Assembly (NCBI GenBank): GCA_002398405.1
Contig: DGYN01000146.1
Coordinates: 8,398 to 42,984 of the forward strand
Direction of reading: 5' to 3'
DNA length: 34,587 bases
Source: Caulobacteraceae bacterium UBA5005
GTDB taxonomy: Bacteria; Pseudomonadota; Alphaproteobacteria; Caulobacterales; Caulobacteraceae
This document shows, one piece after another, positions 7,729 through 14,805 of this stretch. Below the pieces are notes generated by a model. That model saw only the letters and a program-made list of their open reading frames with translations, was not told the origin of the DNA and did no database searches. Each line of letters begins with the position of its first letter. Within the stretch, counting starts at the first letter, position 1. Made by a program: the position numbers and the translations under genes.

Positions 7729-8945
7729 AACAGCGCCTCGCCTTTGTGGTCTCGACCGGGGTGCTTAGCCTGGCCTGCGCCGCCCTGGCCGGGCCCCAGA
7801 CCTTCAGTCTCGGCGGCGGCGGCCCGCCGTCCACGCCACCGGGGGTCGTCGCGCCCAGCGCCGGCCCCAAGATTCCCGCCGTCGACCCGGCCACCCTTCA
7901 GGACCTGCCTTCGTCGCGCGACTACAAGGCGCCCGAGGGCGTCATCTTCAAGTCCCAGGACTTCACCAGCGAGAACGTCCGGCTGACGGCCCAGTGGTTC
8001 TACGCCTTCGGCAGCGACGACAGGACGCTGCCGACGGTGATCATGGCGCCCGGCTGGGGCGCGACCGCCGCGAGCCTGCGCGCCGACGCCGCCGACCTGG
8101 CGCGGGCCGGCTATCTGGTTCTGCTGTTCGACTACCGGGGCTGGGGCGAGAGCGACGGGCGCATGATCCGCGACGGCGCGGCGGGCGTGAAGGAGCTGCG
8201 CGGCTATATCGACCCCTTTGAGCAGGTCGAGGACTGGTTCAACGCCATCAGCTTCGCCACCACCAACCCCATGGTCAACGATGGCCGCATCGGCATCCGC
8301 GGCTCGGACCTGGCCGGCGGCCACGTCGTCCATGTGGCGGCCAATGATCCCAGGGTCAAAGCCCTGGTCAGCCAGGTGAGCAGCGTTGACACCCGCCCCT
8401 ACAAGCCTTGGCAGCCCGACCCGGAGAAAATCACGCTCGACGCCCATGCCGCGGCCTCGAGCATCGCTGCGGGTCAGGCGCAGTATCCGGCCGAGCGGGC
8501 GCGTACCGTCGACGCCCGGGGCGGCGCCCAGGTCGGCGCGGGGGTGGGTAACAAGCTGATCCGCTGGGCCCCCGTTCGGGTGGCCGACCAGGTAGAGACC
8601 CCTTCCCTGTTCGTCCTGGTCGAGGACGAGGAGCTGTTCGCGAACGCCAACAACGGCCAACTGGCCTGCGACCTCGTCATGGGCCCGCGCAAGCTGATGA
8701 TGATCGGCAAGACCACCCACTACGCCATCTACGGCCAGGAGCGGGAGCGAGCGATCAACCTTTCCATCGACTGGTTCGACCGCCACCTGAAAGCACCCGG
8801 CTCACCCACCCGCGTTCCCATCAACGACAAGGAACCCGAACGCGGCGAATGCTTCCCCCCGCCCATCCCGCCCTCCGGCGAAGAAGAACCGGTGGGCGCC
8901 GGCGACGCGTTCAAGGTCATGGACACCACCGGCCGGTTCAACTGA
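7725..8945 (+). CDS. Exported alpha/beta hydrolase with Asp at the nucleophile position
   Basis: This is a 406-residue protein with an N-terminal signal peptide (about residues 1-22). A Gly/Pro-rich linker leads to an alpha/beta-hydrolase domain of the dienelactone hydrolase / S9-like type. Hallmarks are VIMAPGWGATAASLR (oxyanion region), LLFDYRGWGESDG and the elbow IGIRGSDLAGGHVVHVA. Relatives usually read GSSYSGG here, so the nucleophile position (about residue 195) is Asp, not Ser. The codons GGC TCG GAC are unambiguous. A plausible acid lies in VEDEELF (about 301) and the His in KTTHYAIYG (about 333). The start ATGA overlaps the stop of the MotB-like gene, so the three genes form one operon. 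Asp nucleophiles occur in haloalkane dehalogenases and epoxide hydrolases; here it may mean a changed or lost activity. Confidence 0.88.
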   Translation: MKQRLAFVVSTGVLSLACAALAGPQTFSLGGGGPPSTPPGVVAPSAGPKIPAVDPATLQDLPSSRDYKAPEGVIFKSQDFTSENVRLTAQWFYAFGSDDRTLPTVIMAPGWGATAASLRADAADLARAGYLVLLFDYRGWGESDGRMIRDGAAGVKELRGYIDPFEQVEDWFNAISFATTNPMVNDGRIGIRGSDLAGGHVVHVAANDPRVKALVSQVSSVDTRPYKPWQPDPEKITLDAHAAASSIAAGQAQYPAERARTVDARGGAQVGAGVGNKLIRWAPVRVADQVETPSLFVLVEDEELFANANNGQLACDLVMGPRKLMMIGKTTHYAIYGQERERAINLSIDWFDRHLKAPGSPTRVPINDKEPERGECFPPPIPPSGEEEPVGAGDAFKVMDTTGRFN

Positions 8946-8971
8946 AGGGGGGGCGCGCAGCGCGTCCCATC

Positions 8972-9277
8972 TCATCCCTCGCCGGTGAGTCCTTCGATGT
9001 CCCTGCCGCCATAGAGAACTCGGAAAATCGTGACCCGATCGCCCTCCACCAGAAAGGCGATCGCCACCCTGCCTTCAAACCCGATGAGCCGAAGGCCCGC
9101 GAAAAGGTCGTCGCGGCGTGTCCCGCGTTCGGGAAAGAGATCGAACCGCGCGCAAAACGCCTCGATCCGCTCCACATAGGCCATGGCCCGCGCGTCCCCA
9201 GACTGGTCGGCGACATAGAGGTAGAGGGCGATGAGATCGTCACGCGCCTCGGGCGCGAACACGACCCTATGCGGCAT
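8972..9277 (-). CDS. parE: ParE-type toxin of a type II toxin-antitoxin system
   Basis: This is a 101-residue protein of the RelE/ParE superfamily. The N-terminus MPHRVVFAPEARDDLIALYLYVAD and the later LRLIGFEGRVAIAF and DRVTIFRVLYGGRD match ParE toxins, which usually act on DNA gyrase. The gene follows the antitoxin with an 11-nt overlap (9267-9277), typical of co-translated pairs. The toxin frame is intact. Molecular target (gyrase or ribosome) is not shown by the sequence. Confidence 0.9.
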   Translation of the reverse strand: MPHRVVFAPEARDDLIALYLYVADQSGDARAMAYVERIEAFCARFDLFPERGTRRDDLFAGLRLIGFEGRVAIAFLVEGDRVTIFRVLYGGRDIEGLTGEG

Positions 9278-9560
9278 GGCCGGGGGGTTTCATCCTTGCC
9301 GCGTGCAGGGCGCGAACCTCGGCGAACACCTCATCCGCCGGAATGGAGCGGCCAGGATCGGCCTGCATCGCCAAGGCGACGGGCACGACATCGTCCCTGA
9401 GCCACCGCTCGACCGCGACATCCCGCTCCTTCAACGCCCGCAACCCTGCGCGAACGACCTCGCTGGCGCTGGCATAGGCGCCGCTGGCGACCAGGTCGTC
9501 GATGAAACCCGCCTGTTCAGCGGGCAGGCTGAAGGTTCGTTTGTGAACAGCAACCATCAT
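9267..9560 (-). CDS. parD: ParD-type ribbon-helix-helix antitoxin
   Basis: This is a 97-residue antitoxin starting MMVAVHKRTFSLPAEQAGF. The ribbon-helix-helix DNA-binding part lies in the first 45 residues (RTFSLPAEQ, then SASEVVRAGLRAL). The acidic/hydrophobic tail would bind the toxin. The frame is open to an ATG at 9593, but that would put the palindromic operator (9578-9596) inside the gene. I therefore prefer the double ATG at 9560/9557. ParD represses its own operon and neutralises ParE. Confidence 0.88.
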   Translation of the reverse strand: MMVAVHKRTFSLPAEQAGFIDDLVASGAYASASEVVRAGLRALKERDVAVERWLRDDVVPVALAMQADPGRSIPADEVFAEVRALHAARMKPPGHAA

Positions 9561-9577
9561 GGCTCTCACGCTAAGAC

Positions 9578-9596
9578 GGTATGAATATTTCATACC
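9578..9596. promoter_or_regulatory. Palindromic operator of parDE
   Basis: A perfect inverted repeat, GGTATGAA - 3 nt - TTCATACC, lies 18 bp upstream of the parD start in an AT-rich patch. Ribbon-helix-helix antitoxins bind such palindromes over their own promoter. The symmetry is seen; binding is inferred. Confidence 0.65.
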
Positions 9597-9652
9597 CTTG
9601 GGCGCAACACAATGTCCGGGAAATTCGCGCTGAATCAGCGGGAAATCTGCGA

Positions 9653-9672
9653 GAAATCAGGGACAGGTTATC
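9653..9672 (+). repeat. Dispersed 20-mer repeat, copy 1
   Basis: GAAATCAGGGACAGGTTATC matches the copy at 9842-9861 in 19 of 20 positions, same orientation. Short GGGGACAG-containing elements are common as scattered intergenic repeats in bacteria. The surrounding gap 9561-9992 contains the parDE operator, these two copies and one doubtful small frame; I see nothing else in it. Confidence 0.6.
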
Positions 9673-9739
9673 GTGCCCGCCTAACTCAACGCGGACGTGC
9701 TACGCTGAGCCTGATCCCCCATCGACAGCGAGGAACCTG

Positions 9740-9838
9740 ATGCCCCTTTTCCCATGGGAGATGAGTGATGCGGAACTCGAGGCGCTCGCGGCCGCCGAGC
9801 CCCCAGAAGAGGCCAGACAATTCGATGACGAGGCATAG
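9740..9838 (+). CDS. Doubtful 32-residue acidic ORF between the two repeat copies
   Basis: The frame MPLFPWEMSDAELEALAAAE ends EARQFDDEA and is preceded by GAGGAA 4 nt before the ATG. It is strongly acidic and helix-like. It could be a real microprotein or the remnant of an antitoxin. The ribosome-site spacing is short and no family is recognised, so it is listed with low confidence. Confidence 0.25.
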   Translation: MPLFPWEMSDAELEALAAAEPPEEARQFDDEA

Positions 9839-9841
9839 AAG

Positions 9842-9861
9842 GAAATCGGGGACAGGTTATC
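9842..9861 (+). repeat. Dispersed 20-mer repeat, copy 2
   Basis: GAAATCGGGGACAGGTTATC is the second copy, one base different from that at 9653-9672. A looser echo, GGGGACAGGACC, occurs near 9954. Confidence 0.6.
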
Positions 9862-9992
9862 TGCGCGCCATCGCGATCACGAACACTGCCGTTGTCCGGG
9901 ACCCAGATATCCCGTCCCCGGAATCCTGCGTGATGCGCCACCGTCTCCCGATGGGGACAGGACCACCATTCCCGCAGATGGTCTAGCCCACC

Positions 9993-10742
9993 CTACTTCC
10001 GCTTCCCCTTCGCCCCGCCCAGCGACCCCGGTTGCCCCGCCTTCTGGTTCTGCGGATCATCCCGGTTGCCCTCGGCGCAGTAGTATTCCGAAAGCTGCCA
10101 GTCCGGCTTGAAATTGTAGAGGTACTGCCGGAACACGGGCCTGGTGAACACCGCCGGATCCTCGATCTTCATGATCACTTCCAGGGTCTTGCCGTCCTCG
10201 ATCTTGCGGATGCGTTCGGTGAGTTTGGTGGTTGGCGTCACCGGCGTCCCGTCCGCTTGCAGCCAGGCCTTTTCGTTGAGGTTGGTCGTCTCGACCACCA
10301 GGGTATCGCCCTCCCATTTGCCCAGCGCGAAACCCATGTAGCGGGCCTCGTCCTCGGGCCGTTCGCGATCGTCCAGATAGATGTTCCGAAACGTCGTCTC
10401 GTACTCGAACAGGAACGTCACCATGGCCGGGGTCTGGGTGATGTGGATCGGATAGGGACCGCTCATGTGCCGAGGCATCGCCGGAAGGCAGGCGGCGCTG
10501 GGGTCCAGCTCGGGCGTGTTCTTGGCCATCTGCGCCTTGGCGAAGGGGGTCAGCAACGGCGCCACCATCAGCGCCTTGAGGTCCTGATCCAGATAGCCCC
10601 GCGCGCCGCGATTGGATATTACCCAAAGGCCGTTGAAATCCTTGGCGTCGGCTGACGGCGTCATCTGGCGGGGGATCTGCGCGTGGACGGCGGTCGCGGC
10701 CAGCAGGACGGCGGCCACGATCCCCGGAACAACCCGCCTCAC
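9993..10742 (-). CDS. Exported protein of unknown function, partner of DUF6152 protein (copy A)
   Basis: This is a 249-residue protein with a signal peptide (about residues 1-22, ending AVHAQ). The start is a GTG at 10740-10742 whose bases overlap the stop of the upstream DUF6152 gene (GTGA), with AAGGA 7 nt before it. A longer frame reads antigenically different, arginine-rich sequence out of frame with that gene and is rejected. It is a paralogue of the protein at 12865-13614. They share YPIHITQTP/YPFEILHTP, FLFEYETTFRNIYLD/FIFEAESQVRRIFLD, GKWEGDTLVVET/GRWEGNVLVIDT and YYCAEGNRD/YSCQENNRD, and both have 249 residues. Two Cys are conserved and could form a disulfide. The beta-rich pattern suggests a periplasmic barrel-like fold. 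Function unknown. Confidence 0.8.
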   Translation of the reverse strand: MRRVVPGIVAAVLLAATAVHAQIPRQMTPSADAKDFNGLWVISNRGARGYLDQDLKALMVAPLLTPFAKAQMAKNTPELDPSAACLPAMPRHMSGPYPIHITQTPAMVTFLFEYETTFRNIYLDDRERPEDEARYMGFALGKWEGDTLVVETTNLNEKAWLQADGTPVTPTTKLTERIRKIEDGKTLEVIMKIEDPAVFTRPVFRQYLYNFKPDWQLSEYYCAEGNRDDPQNQKAGQPGSLGGAKGKRK

Positions 10743-11149
10743 CGGCCGATCCTTTCCTCGGCGGTGTCCACCGCGCTGGGGGTATCGGCATCCAGCACCT
10801 TGCCGTCGGGCAGGGTGATCTCGACGATGGCCCCGCCGGGATCGCCGTTCTTGAGCGGATAGATGACGATGGTCACCTCGTCCCCCGACTTGACCGTGCT
10901 CTTCTTCCAGCCGCGCCTCGCCAACACATTGGGGCTGCGGCCTTCGATGCTCCATTCCTTCACCTTGCCCTTGTAGGGGGCCATCAGCTGAATCCAGGTG
11001 TGGGGGTTCACCCACTGGAACTCCTTCACCTTGCCCGTCAGCGTGACCTTCTTGGTCTTGTCGAACATGGAAAAGCTGTGATGGGCGTTGGCCGAGGCAG
11101 CGACCCCAAGGGCCAGGGCGGCGGCGATGACGAAGGCTTTCCGGGACAT
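10739..11149 (-). CDS. DUF6152-type exported small protein (copy A)
   Basis: This is a 136-residue protein with a signal peptide ending about ANA at residue 22. The mature protein would then begin HHSFSMFD. The family signature is HHSF.MFD followed by VNPHTWIQL (second His-containing motif) and GWKKSTVKSGDEVTIVIYPLKNG. The copy at 12479-12850 has the same motifs (HHSFAMFD, TNPHAWIHV). The gene overlaps its exported partner by 4 nt. Two His at or near a free N-terminus could bind a metal such as copper; this is inference only. It is preceded by the SGNH-like gene at 11162-12355 with a 12-nt gap, so the three are probably co-transcribed. Confidence 0.82.
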   Translation of the reverse strand: MSRKAFVIAAALALGVAASANAHHSFSMFDKTKKVTLTGKVKEFQWVNPHTWIQLMAPYKGKVKEWSIEGRSPNVLARRGWKKSTVKSGDEVTIVIYPLKNGDPGGAIVEITLPDGKVLDADTPSAVDTAEERIGR

Positions 11150-11161
11150 GGGCCTGGCTCC

Positions 11162-12355
11162 TTAGAGGATACGCTTGAGGGCGGTCTGGGCCGCCGCCGC
11201 CATGGCGCGGTATCCCGCCTCGTTGGGGGTGAACTTGTTGCCGGAATCGAAGGCGGCCAGCAGGCGCTGAGGCCTTGCCGGGTCTCGCACCGCCGCATCG
11301 AAGTCGATCACCGCGTCGAAGTTTCCGCGGGTCCTGATCCAGGCGTTGATGGCGTCGCGCTTGCGAAGCTTTTCCGGCGCGGCATAGCCCTCGATCTCAA
11401 CGCCCTCATAGGGAAGCCAGGTGCCGCCGATGGCCTTCAGCCCCGCCGCCCGCGCGCGCGCCACCGCCTGAGCCAGCGCCGCCATCAGCTGGGTTTCGGA
11501 AAGCGCCAGGGCCGGGTCCATCATCACCCGGCCGTTGCCGCCCAGCGCGCCCGGCTGAATGAGGTCGTTGTTGCCGGTGAAGATCAGCACGTGGCTCGCC
11601 CCCGCGCAGGCCAGGACATCGCGGTCGAACCTGGCCAGCGCCGAGTCGCCCGGCGGGCCCAGGGTCAGGAGCCCTGCGAACATCGAGCGGTTGACGATCG
11701 GATAGGCTCCCTTCTCCAGGGCGACCAGCATCTCCGGCCAGGTCCCCGGCCCCGCCGACTTGGTGTCGCTGTAGATCAAAAGCCCGCCCTTACGCGCGCC
11801 GGTGACCTCGACGGCGGAGAGAAAGACGTGGGCGCTCTCGCTGGCCATCGGCATGTCGGCCCGGCCGGTGAAGTCCCCCGGTGGCGAAATCACCGCCCCC
11901 TTGGGCTGCGGCGCCCGCTGGAAGGTTTCGACCACCGTGGGGCCCGGAAGGAAAAGGCTGATCTCAAGGGCGGCCAGGGCAGGAACCGCCAGGTCCACCG
12001 CATCGCTGACCAGGGGCGCGCCCGGCGAGACCTGCGCCGAGGGGCTGCCCGAGAACGTCAGCGGCCGGATGACATCGCCCAGTTTCACACTGGCCGCGCC
12101 GATCTTTAGGGGGCTTGAGCCCCACTCGTTGGAGAACCGCACCCGTACGCGCCTGCCGGCCGCGCTGGCGATCACCTTCTGGCGGACCGTCTGATTGGTG
12201 AGGGTCGGCGGATTGGCCTGTTTCTGCACCGCCGCGCCCCAGACCGCGGTCCAGGTCCCGGCTTCCCCCGGCTGCGCCGCCGCCGGGGACGCCATCAGCG
12301 CCGGCGTAGCCATCGCCAAACCCAAGGCGCTCAAGCCTTCGCGTCGCGAGATCAT
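11162..12355 (-). CDS. Tat-exported SGNH/GDSL-like protein, probable pseudoenzyme
   Basis: This is a 397-residue protein starting MISRREGLSALGLA, a twin-arginine-type signal with cleavage near AAAQ. I chose the ATG at 12353-12355 because GGGAGA lies about 9 nt upstream; the frame is open to 12427. The overall match is to two-domain SGNH hydrolases (N-terminal beta domain, then the SGNH core). Block III is intact (FTGNNDLI). Block I, normally GDSITDG, reads YSDTKSAG, and block V, normally with LHPN, reads NKFTPNEAGY. The catalytic Ser and His are therefore both replaced by Thr. It lies between two DUF6152 modules and shares the orientation of copy A. It may bind rather than cut its ligand. Confidence 0.82.
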   Translation of the reverse strand: MISRREGLSALGLAMATPALMASPAAAQPGEAGTWTAVWGAAVQKQANPPTLTNQTVRQKVIASAAGRRVRVRFSNEWGSSPLKIGAASVKLGDVIRPLTFSGSPSAQVSPGAPLVSDAVDLAVPALAALEISLFLPGPTVVETFQRAPQPKGAVISPPGDFTGRADMPMASESAHVFLSAVEVTGARKGGLLIYSDTKSAGPGTWPEMLVALEKGAYPIVNRSMFAGLLTLGPPGDSALARFDRDVLACAGASHVLIFTGNNDLIQPGALGGNGRVMMDPALALSETQLMAALAQAVARARAAGLKAIGGTWLPYEGVEIEGYAAPEKLRKRDAINAWIRTRGNFDAVIDFDAAVRDPARPQRLLAAFDSGNKFTPNEAGYRAMAAAAQTALKRIL

Positions 12356-12478
12356 CCTAGGAACTCTCCCTGCCGGCTCTTTCGGCCTTGCCTGCAGTTT
12401 GACACTCGCCAGCCGGGGCACAAGCATTTAGTTTGGGTTCATAACAGTACGTGTTCACCCCTATTGAGGGAGGATCCC

Positions 12479-12850
12479 ATGAGACGGCGCCTAATCGCAG
12501 CAGCCCTGGTATTGTGCGGCCTCGCGGGCTCCGCGGACGCTCACCACTCCTTCGCCATGTTCGACCGCACCCGCGAGGTCTTGCTGACCGGCGAGATCAA
12601 GGAAGTGCAGTGGACCAACCCTCACGCCTGGATCCACGTCAACGTCAAGGCGGCTGACGGCGCGATCCAGGACTGGGCGCTGGAGGGCGGCAGTCCCGGC
12701 ATCCTGGTCCGCAACGGCTGGAAACGCACCTCCCTCAAGGTCGGCGATCCGGTCACCGTCCTGATCTATCCGATGAAGGACGGCTCCCATGGCGGCAGCT
12801 TCATCGAGTTCACCAAAAAAGATGGTTCAAAGCTAAACTATCACGGTTGA
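12479..12850 (+). CDS. DUF6152-type exported small protein (copy B)
   Basis: This is a 123-residue paralogue of the protein at 10739-11149. The signal peptide ends near ADA at residue 21, so the mature chain would start HHSFAMFD. TNPHAWIHV and GWKRTSLKVGDPVTVLIYPMKDG are conserved between the copies. The ATG at 12479 follows GGGAGG by 5 nt. It is divergent from the SGNH-like gene (123 bp apart), so a two-way promoter region lies at 12356-12478. Its exported partner follows after 14 nt. Confidence 0.83.
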   Translation: MRRRLIAAALVLCGLAGSADAHHSFAMFDRTREVLLTGEIKEVQWTNPHAWIHVNVKAADGAIQDWALEGGSPGILVRNGWKRTSLKVGDPVTVLIYPMKDGSHGGSFIEFTKKDGSKLNYHG

Positions 12851-12864
12851 GGAAACATTCGCCC

Positions 12865-13614
12865 ATGATCCGCGCCTGGTTGATTCTCTGTCTAGCCACC
12901 GCCCTCGCCGTCCCCGCCTTCGCCCAGGGCCCGCGGAATCCCCGCGATCTCTCCGGGGTCTGGATGAATGACAACACCCTGGACGAAACCATGCGCCGCG
13001 AAGGCCGAACCCGCCTGACCGAAGCCGAACGCGCCGAACGTCCCGCTACCGGCGGCGCCGATCGTCCCCTCACCCCCGAATACGAAGCCATCTACCAAAA
13101 ACTGCGCGCCGAAGCCGCCAAGCTCGCCGACGGCGCCCAGCCCTGCCGCTGGCCCGGCATGCCCGGGATCATGACCTATCCCTATCCCTTCGAGATCCTG
13201 CACACCCCCGGCCGCATCACCTTCATCTTCGAGGCGGAAAGCCAGGTGCGTCGCATCTTCCTGGACCGCAAGGAGCACCTGCCCTTCGACGACCTCGATC
13301 CCACCTACAACGGCGATTCCATCGGCCGCTGGGAGGGCAACGTCCTGGTCATCGACACCATCGGCTTCAACACCGAAGCCACGGTCCGCGGCCTGCCGCA
13401 TTCCGAGGACCTGCACATCGTCGAGCGCATCCGCTGGCTCGACAACGACACCATCGAAGACGAGATCACCATGACCGACAAGACGGCCTGGACCCGGCCC
13501 ATCGTCCAGAAGGTGGTCTATTCCAAGCGGCCGGACTGGCGGATCCGCGAATATTCCTGCCAGGAAAACAACCGCGACGCCCCCAACGCGGCCGGAGAGC
13601 GCGTCGCGCCCTAG
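12865..13614 (+). CDS. Exported protein of unknown function, partner of DUF6152 protein (copy B)
   Basis: This is a 249-residue paralogue of the protein at 9993-10742, with the same length and order of motifs. The signal peptide MIRAWLILCLATALAVPAFAQ is clear. The body carries QPCRWPGMPG, YPFEILHTPGRITF and YSCQENNRD. The two Cys are in the same places as in copy A. The start is the ATG at 12865 with GAGGAA about 10 nt upstream. It ends in a CTAG shared with the stop of the convergent DUF4167 gene. The function is unknown; its repeated pairing with a DUF6152 protein suggests they act together in the periplasm. Confidence 0.82.
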   Translation: MIRAWLILCLATALAVPAFAQGPRNPRDLSGVWMNDNTLDETMRREGRTRLTEAERAERPATGGADRPLTPEYEAIYQKLRAEAAKLADGAQPCRWPGMPGIMTYPYPFEILHTPGRITFIFEAESQVRRIFLDRKEHLPFDDLDPTYNGDSIGRWEGNVLVIDTIGFNTEATVRGLPHSEDLHIVERIRWLDNDTIEDEITMTDKTAWTRPIVQKVVYSKRPDWRIREYSCQENNRDAPNAAGERVAP

Positions 13615-14582
13615 ACTTCCTCGGACGCTTCAGCCTTGGGCTTGCGGGCCCGCTTGGGCTTGGGCGCTTCTTCGGCCGCGGCGGGCGCAGCGGCGCGGGG
13701 CTTCAGGAAGGCCGGCGCGTGGCTTTCCTCGCCGTCGCGTGAACGCAGCTTGGGGCCATCGTCGTCACCCCTGGGCAGGGGCGTCGCCTTGGGCTCGACC
13801 ACGGCCAGCGGGTCGCGCTCCTCGCGCGGCGGCCGGTCACGGTCACGGAAGCGGTCCCGGTCCCTGGGACGATCATCGCGCGGACGATCCTCACGAGGGC
13901 GGTCATCGCGGAATTCCCGCGGCGGCCGGTCGTCCCTCGGACGATCGTCGCGAGGCCTGTCATCTCTGGGCCTGTCATCTCTGGGCCGGTCATCCCGGTC
14001 GCGGAAACGGTCGCGGTCCTCGCGCGGACGGTCGTCCCTGGGGCGGTCGTCGCGGAAGCGGTCGCGGTCGCGGTTCTGGTTCTGGCCGCCCTGGTTGTCG
14101 TAGCGCGGACGATCGCGATCGCGGTCGTCGCGGCGCGGTTGCTGCTGTTGTTGCTGGTTATCCTGCCGGTCCTGGCTCTCAGCCGCCTGAGGCTGTTCGC
14201 TGGCTTCGGCCTCGGCGAAGGCCGCCGCCTGGGCGCCGCTCTCGTCCTCGAAGTCGATGTCGTAGCCGGACTGGAAGCTGTCGCGGCCGATGATGTCGGC
14301 GGGCGCGCGGCCCGGCGTCACCGCCCGGATGACGCGGAAATAGTGTTCCGCGTGCTGCAGGTAGTTTTCGGCCAGGACCCGGTCGCCGCCGGTCGCCGCG
14401 TCGCGGGCCAGCTGCTGGTACTTTTCGAACACGTGCTGAGCGTTGCCGCGGACCTTGATCCCCTCGGGACCGTTGGAGTCGAACGCGCGGTTGGCGTTCT
14501 GCTGCGGTTTTCCGCCGCCGCCGCCGCCGCCGCCGTTACGATTGCGGCCGCGCTGCCGCTTCATGCCCTTGAAATCTCTCAT
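13611..14582 (-). CDS. DUF4167 domain protein with Arg/Asp-rich disordered tail
   Basis: This is a 323-residue protein. The N-terminus MRDFKGMKRQRGRNRN and a run of eight Gly (17-24) lead to the DUF4167 domain (about residues 30-90; FDSNGPEGIKVRGNAQH, DRVLAENYLQHAEHYFRVI). A long low-complexity region follows, built of RDDRP/REDRP/RDRDRFRD units (roughly 13810-14140), then a Lys/Ala-rich end. The family is alphaproteobacterial, found beside prmC and prfA, and its basic disordered parts suggest nucleic-acid binding; this is not proven. It is downstream of prmC on the same strand with a 223-bp gap in which I see no gene. Confidence 0.9.
   Translation of the reverse strand: MRDFKGMKRQRGRNRNGGGGGGGGKPQQNANRAFDSNGPEGIKVRGNAQHVFEKYQQLARDAATGGDRVLAENYLQHAEHYFRVIRAVTPGRAPADIIGRDSFQSGYDIDFEDESGAQAAAFAEAEASEQPQAAESQDRQDNQQQQQQPRRDDRDRDRPRYDNQGGQNQNRDRDRFRDDRPRDDRPREDRDRFRDRDDRPRDDRPRDDRPRDDRPRDDRPPREFRDDRPREDRPRDDRPRDRDRFRDRDRPPREERDPLAVVEPKATPLPRGDDDGPKLRSRDGEESHAPAFLKPRAAAPAAAEEAPKPKRARKPKAEASEEV
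14512..14535. repeat. Eight-unit CCG trinucleotide run
   Basis: Eight perfect CCG units encode the Gly run of the DUF4167 protein. Such runs can change length by slippage in whole codons, altering only the linker. Confidence 0.85.
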
Positions 14583-14805
14583 GTGGGTCCGTGCTGGGCC
14601 TTAAGGTAGGCCGCTGTTTGCCTTTGGGCTTTGTCTGGATCGGTCCCTCCTCCAAGGGCTGACGATCCTGTGCGTCCAAGTCGAAGGTGATTCCTGATCT
14701 CCGCCCAGTCGCTCGACGCTTGGTTGGCGTTCTGACGAGGTCCGGATTAGCCCGGGCCGTTCGTCGCGATTTGGTGGAGACGCCTATGATCTAGCGTCCC
14801 TCGCC

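Noticed and set aside
10743..11015. Longer N-terminus for copy A of the exported partner protein
   Set aside because: It reads the DUF6152 gene in another frame; the signal peptide begins at the GTG at 10742.
11000..12109. Open frame of 369 codons on the plus strand
   Set aside because: Antisense to the DUF6152 and SGNH-like genes, which have signal peptides and family motifs.
13810..14140. Repeated units suggesting a CRISPR or satellite array
   Set aside because: The periodicity comes from codons for RDDRP-type peptide repeats in the DUF4167 protein; units vary in length and there are no spacers.
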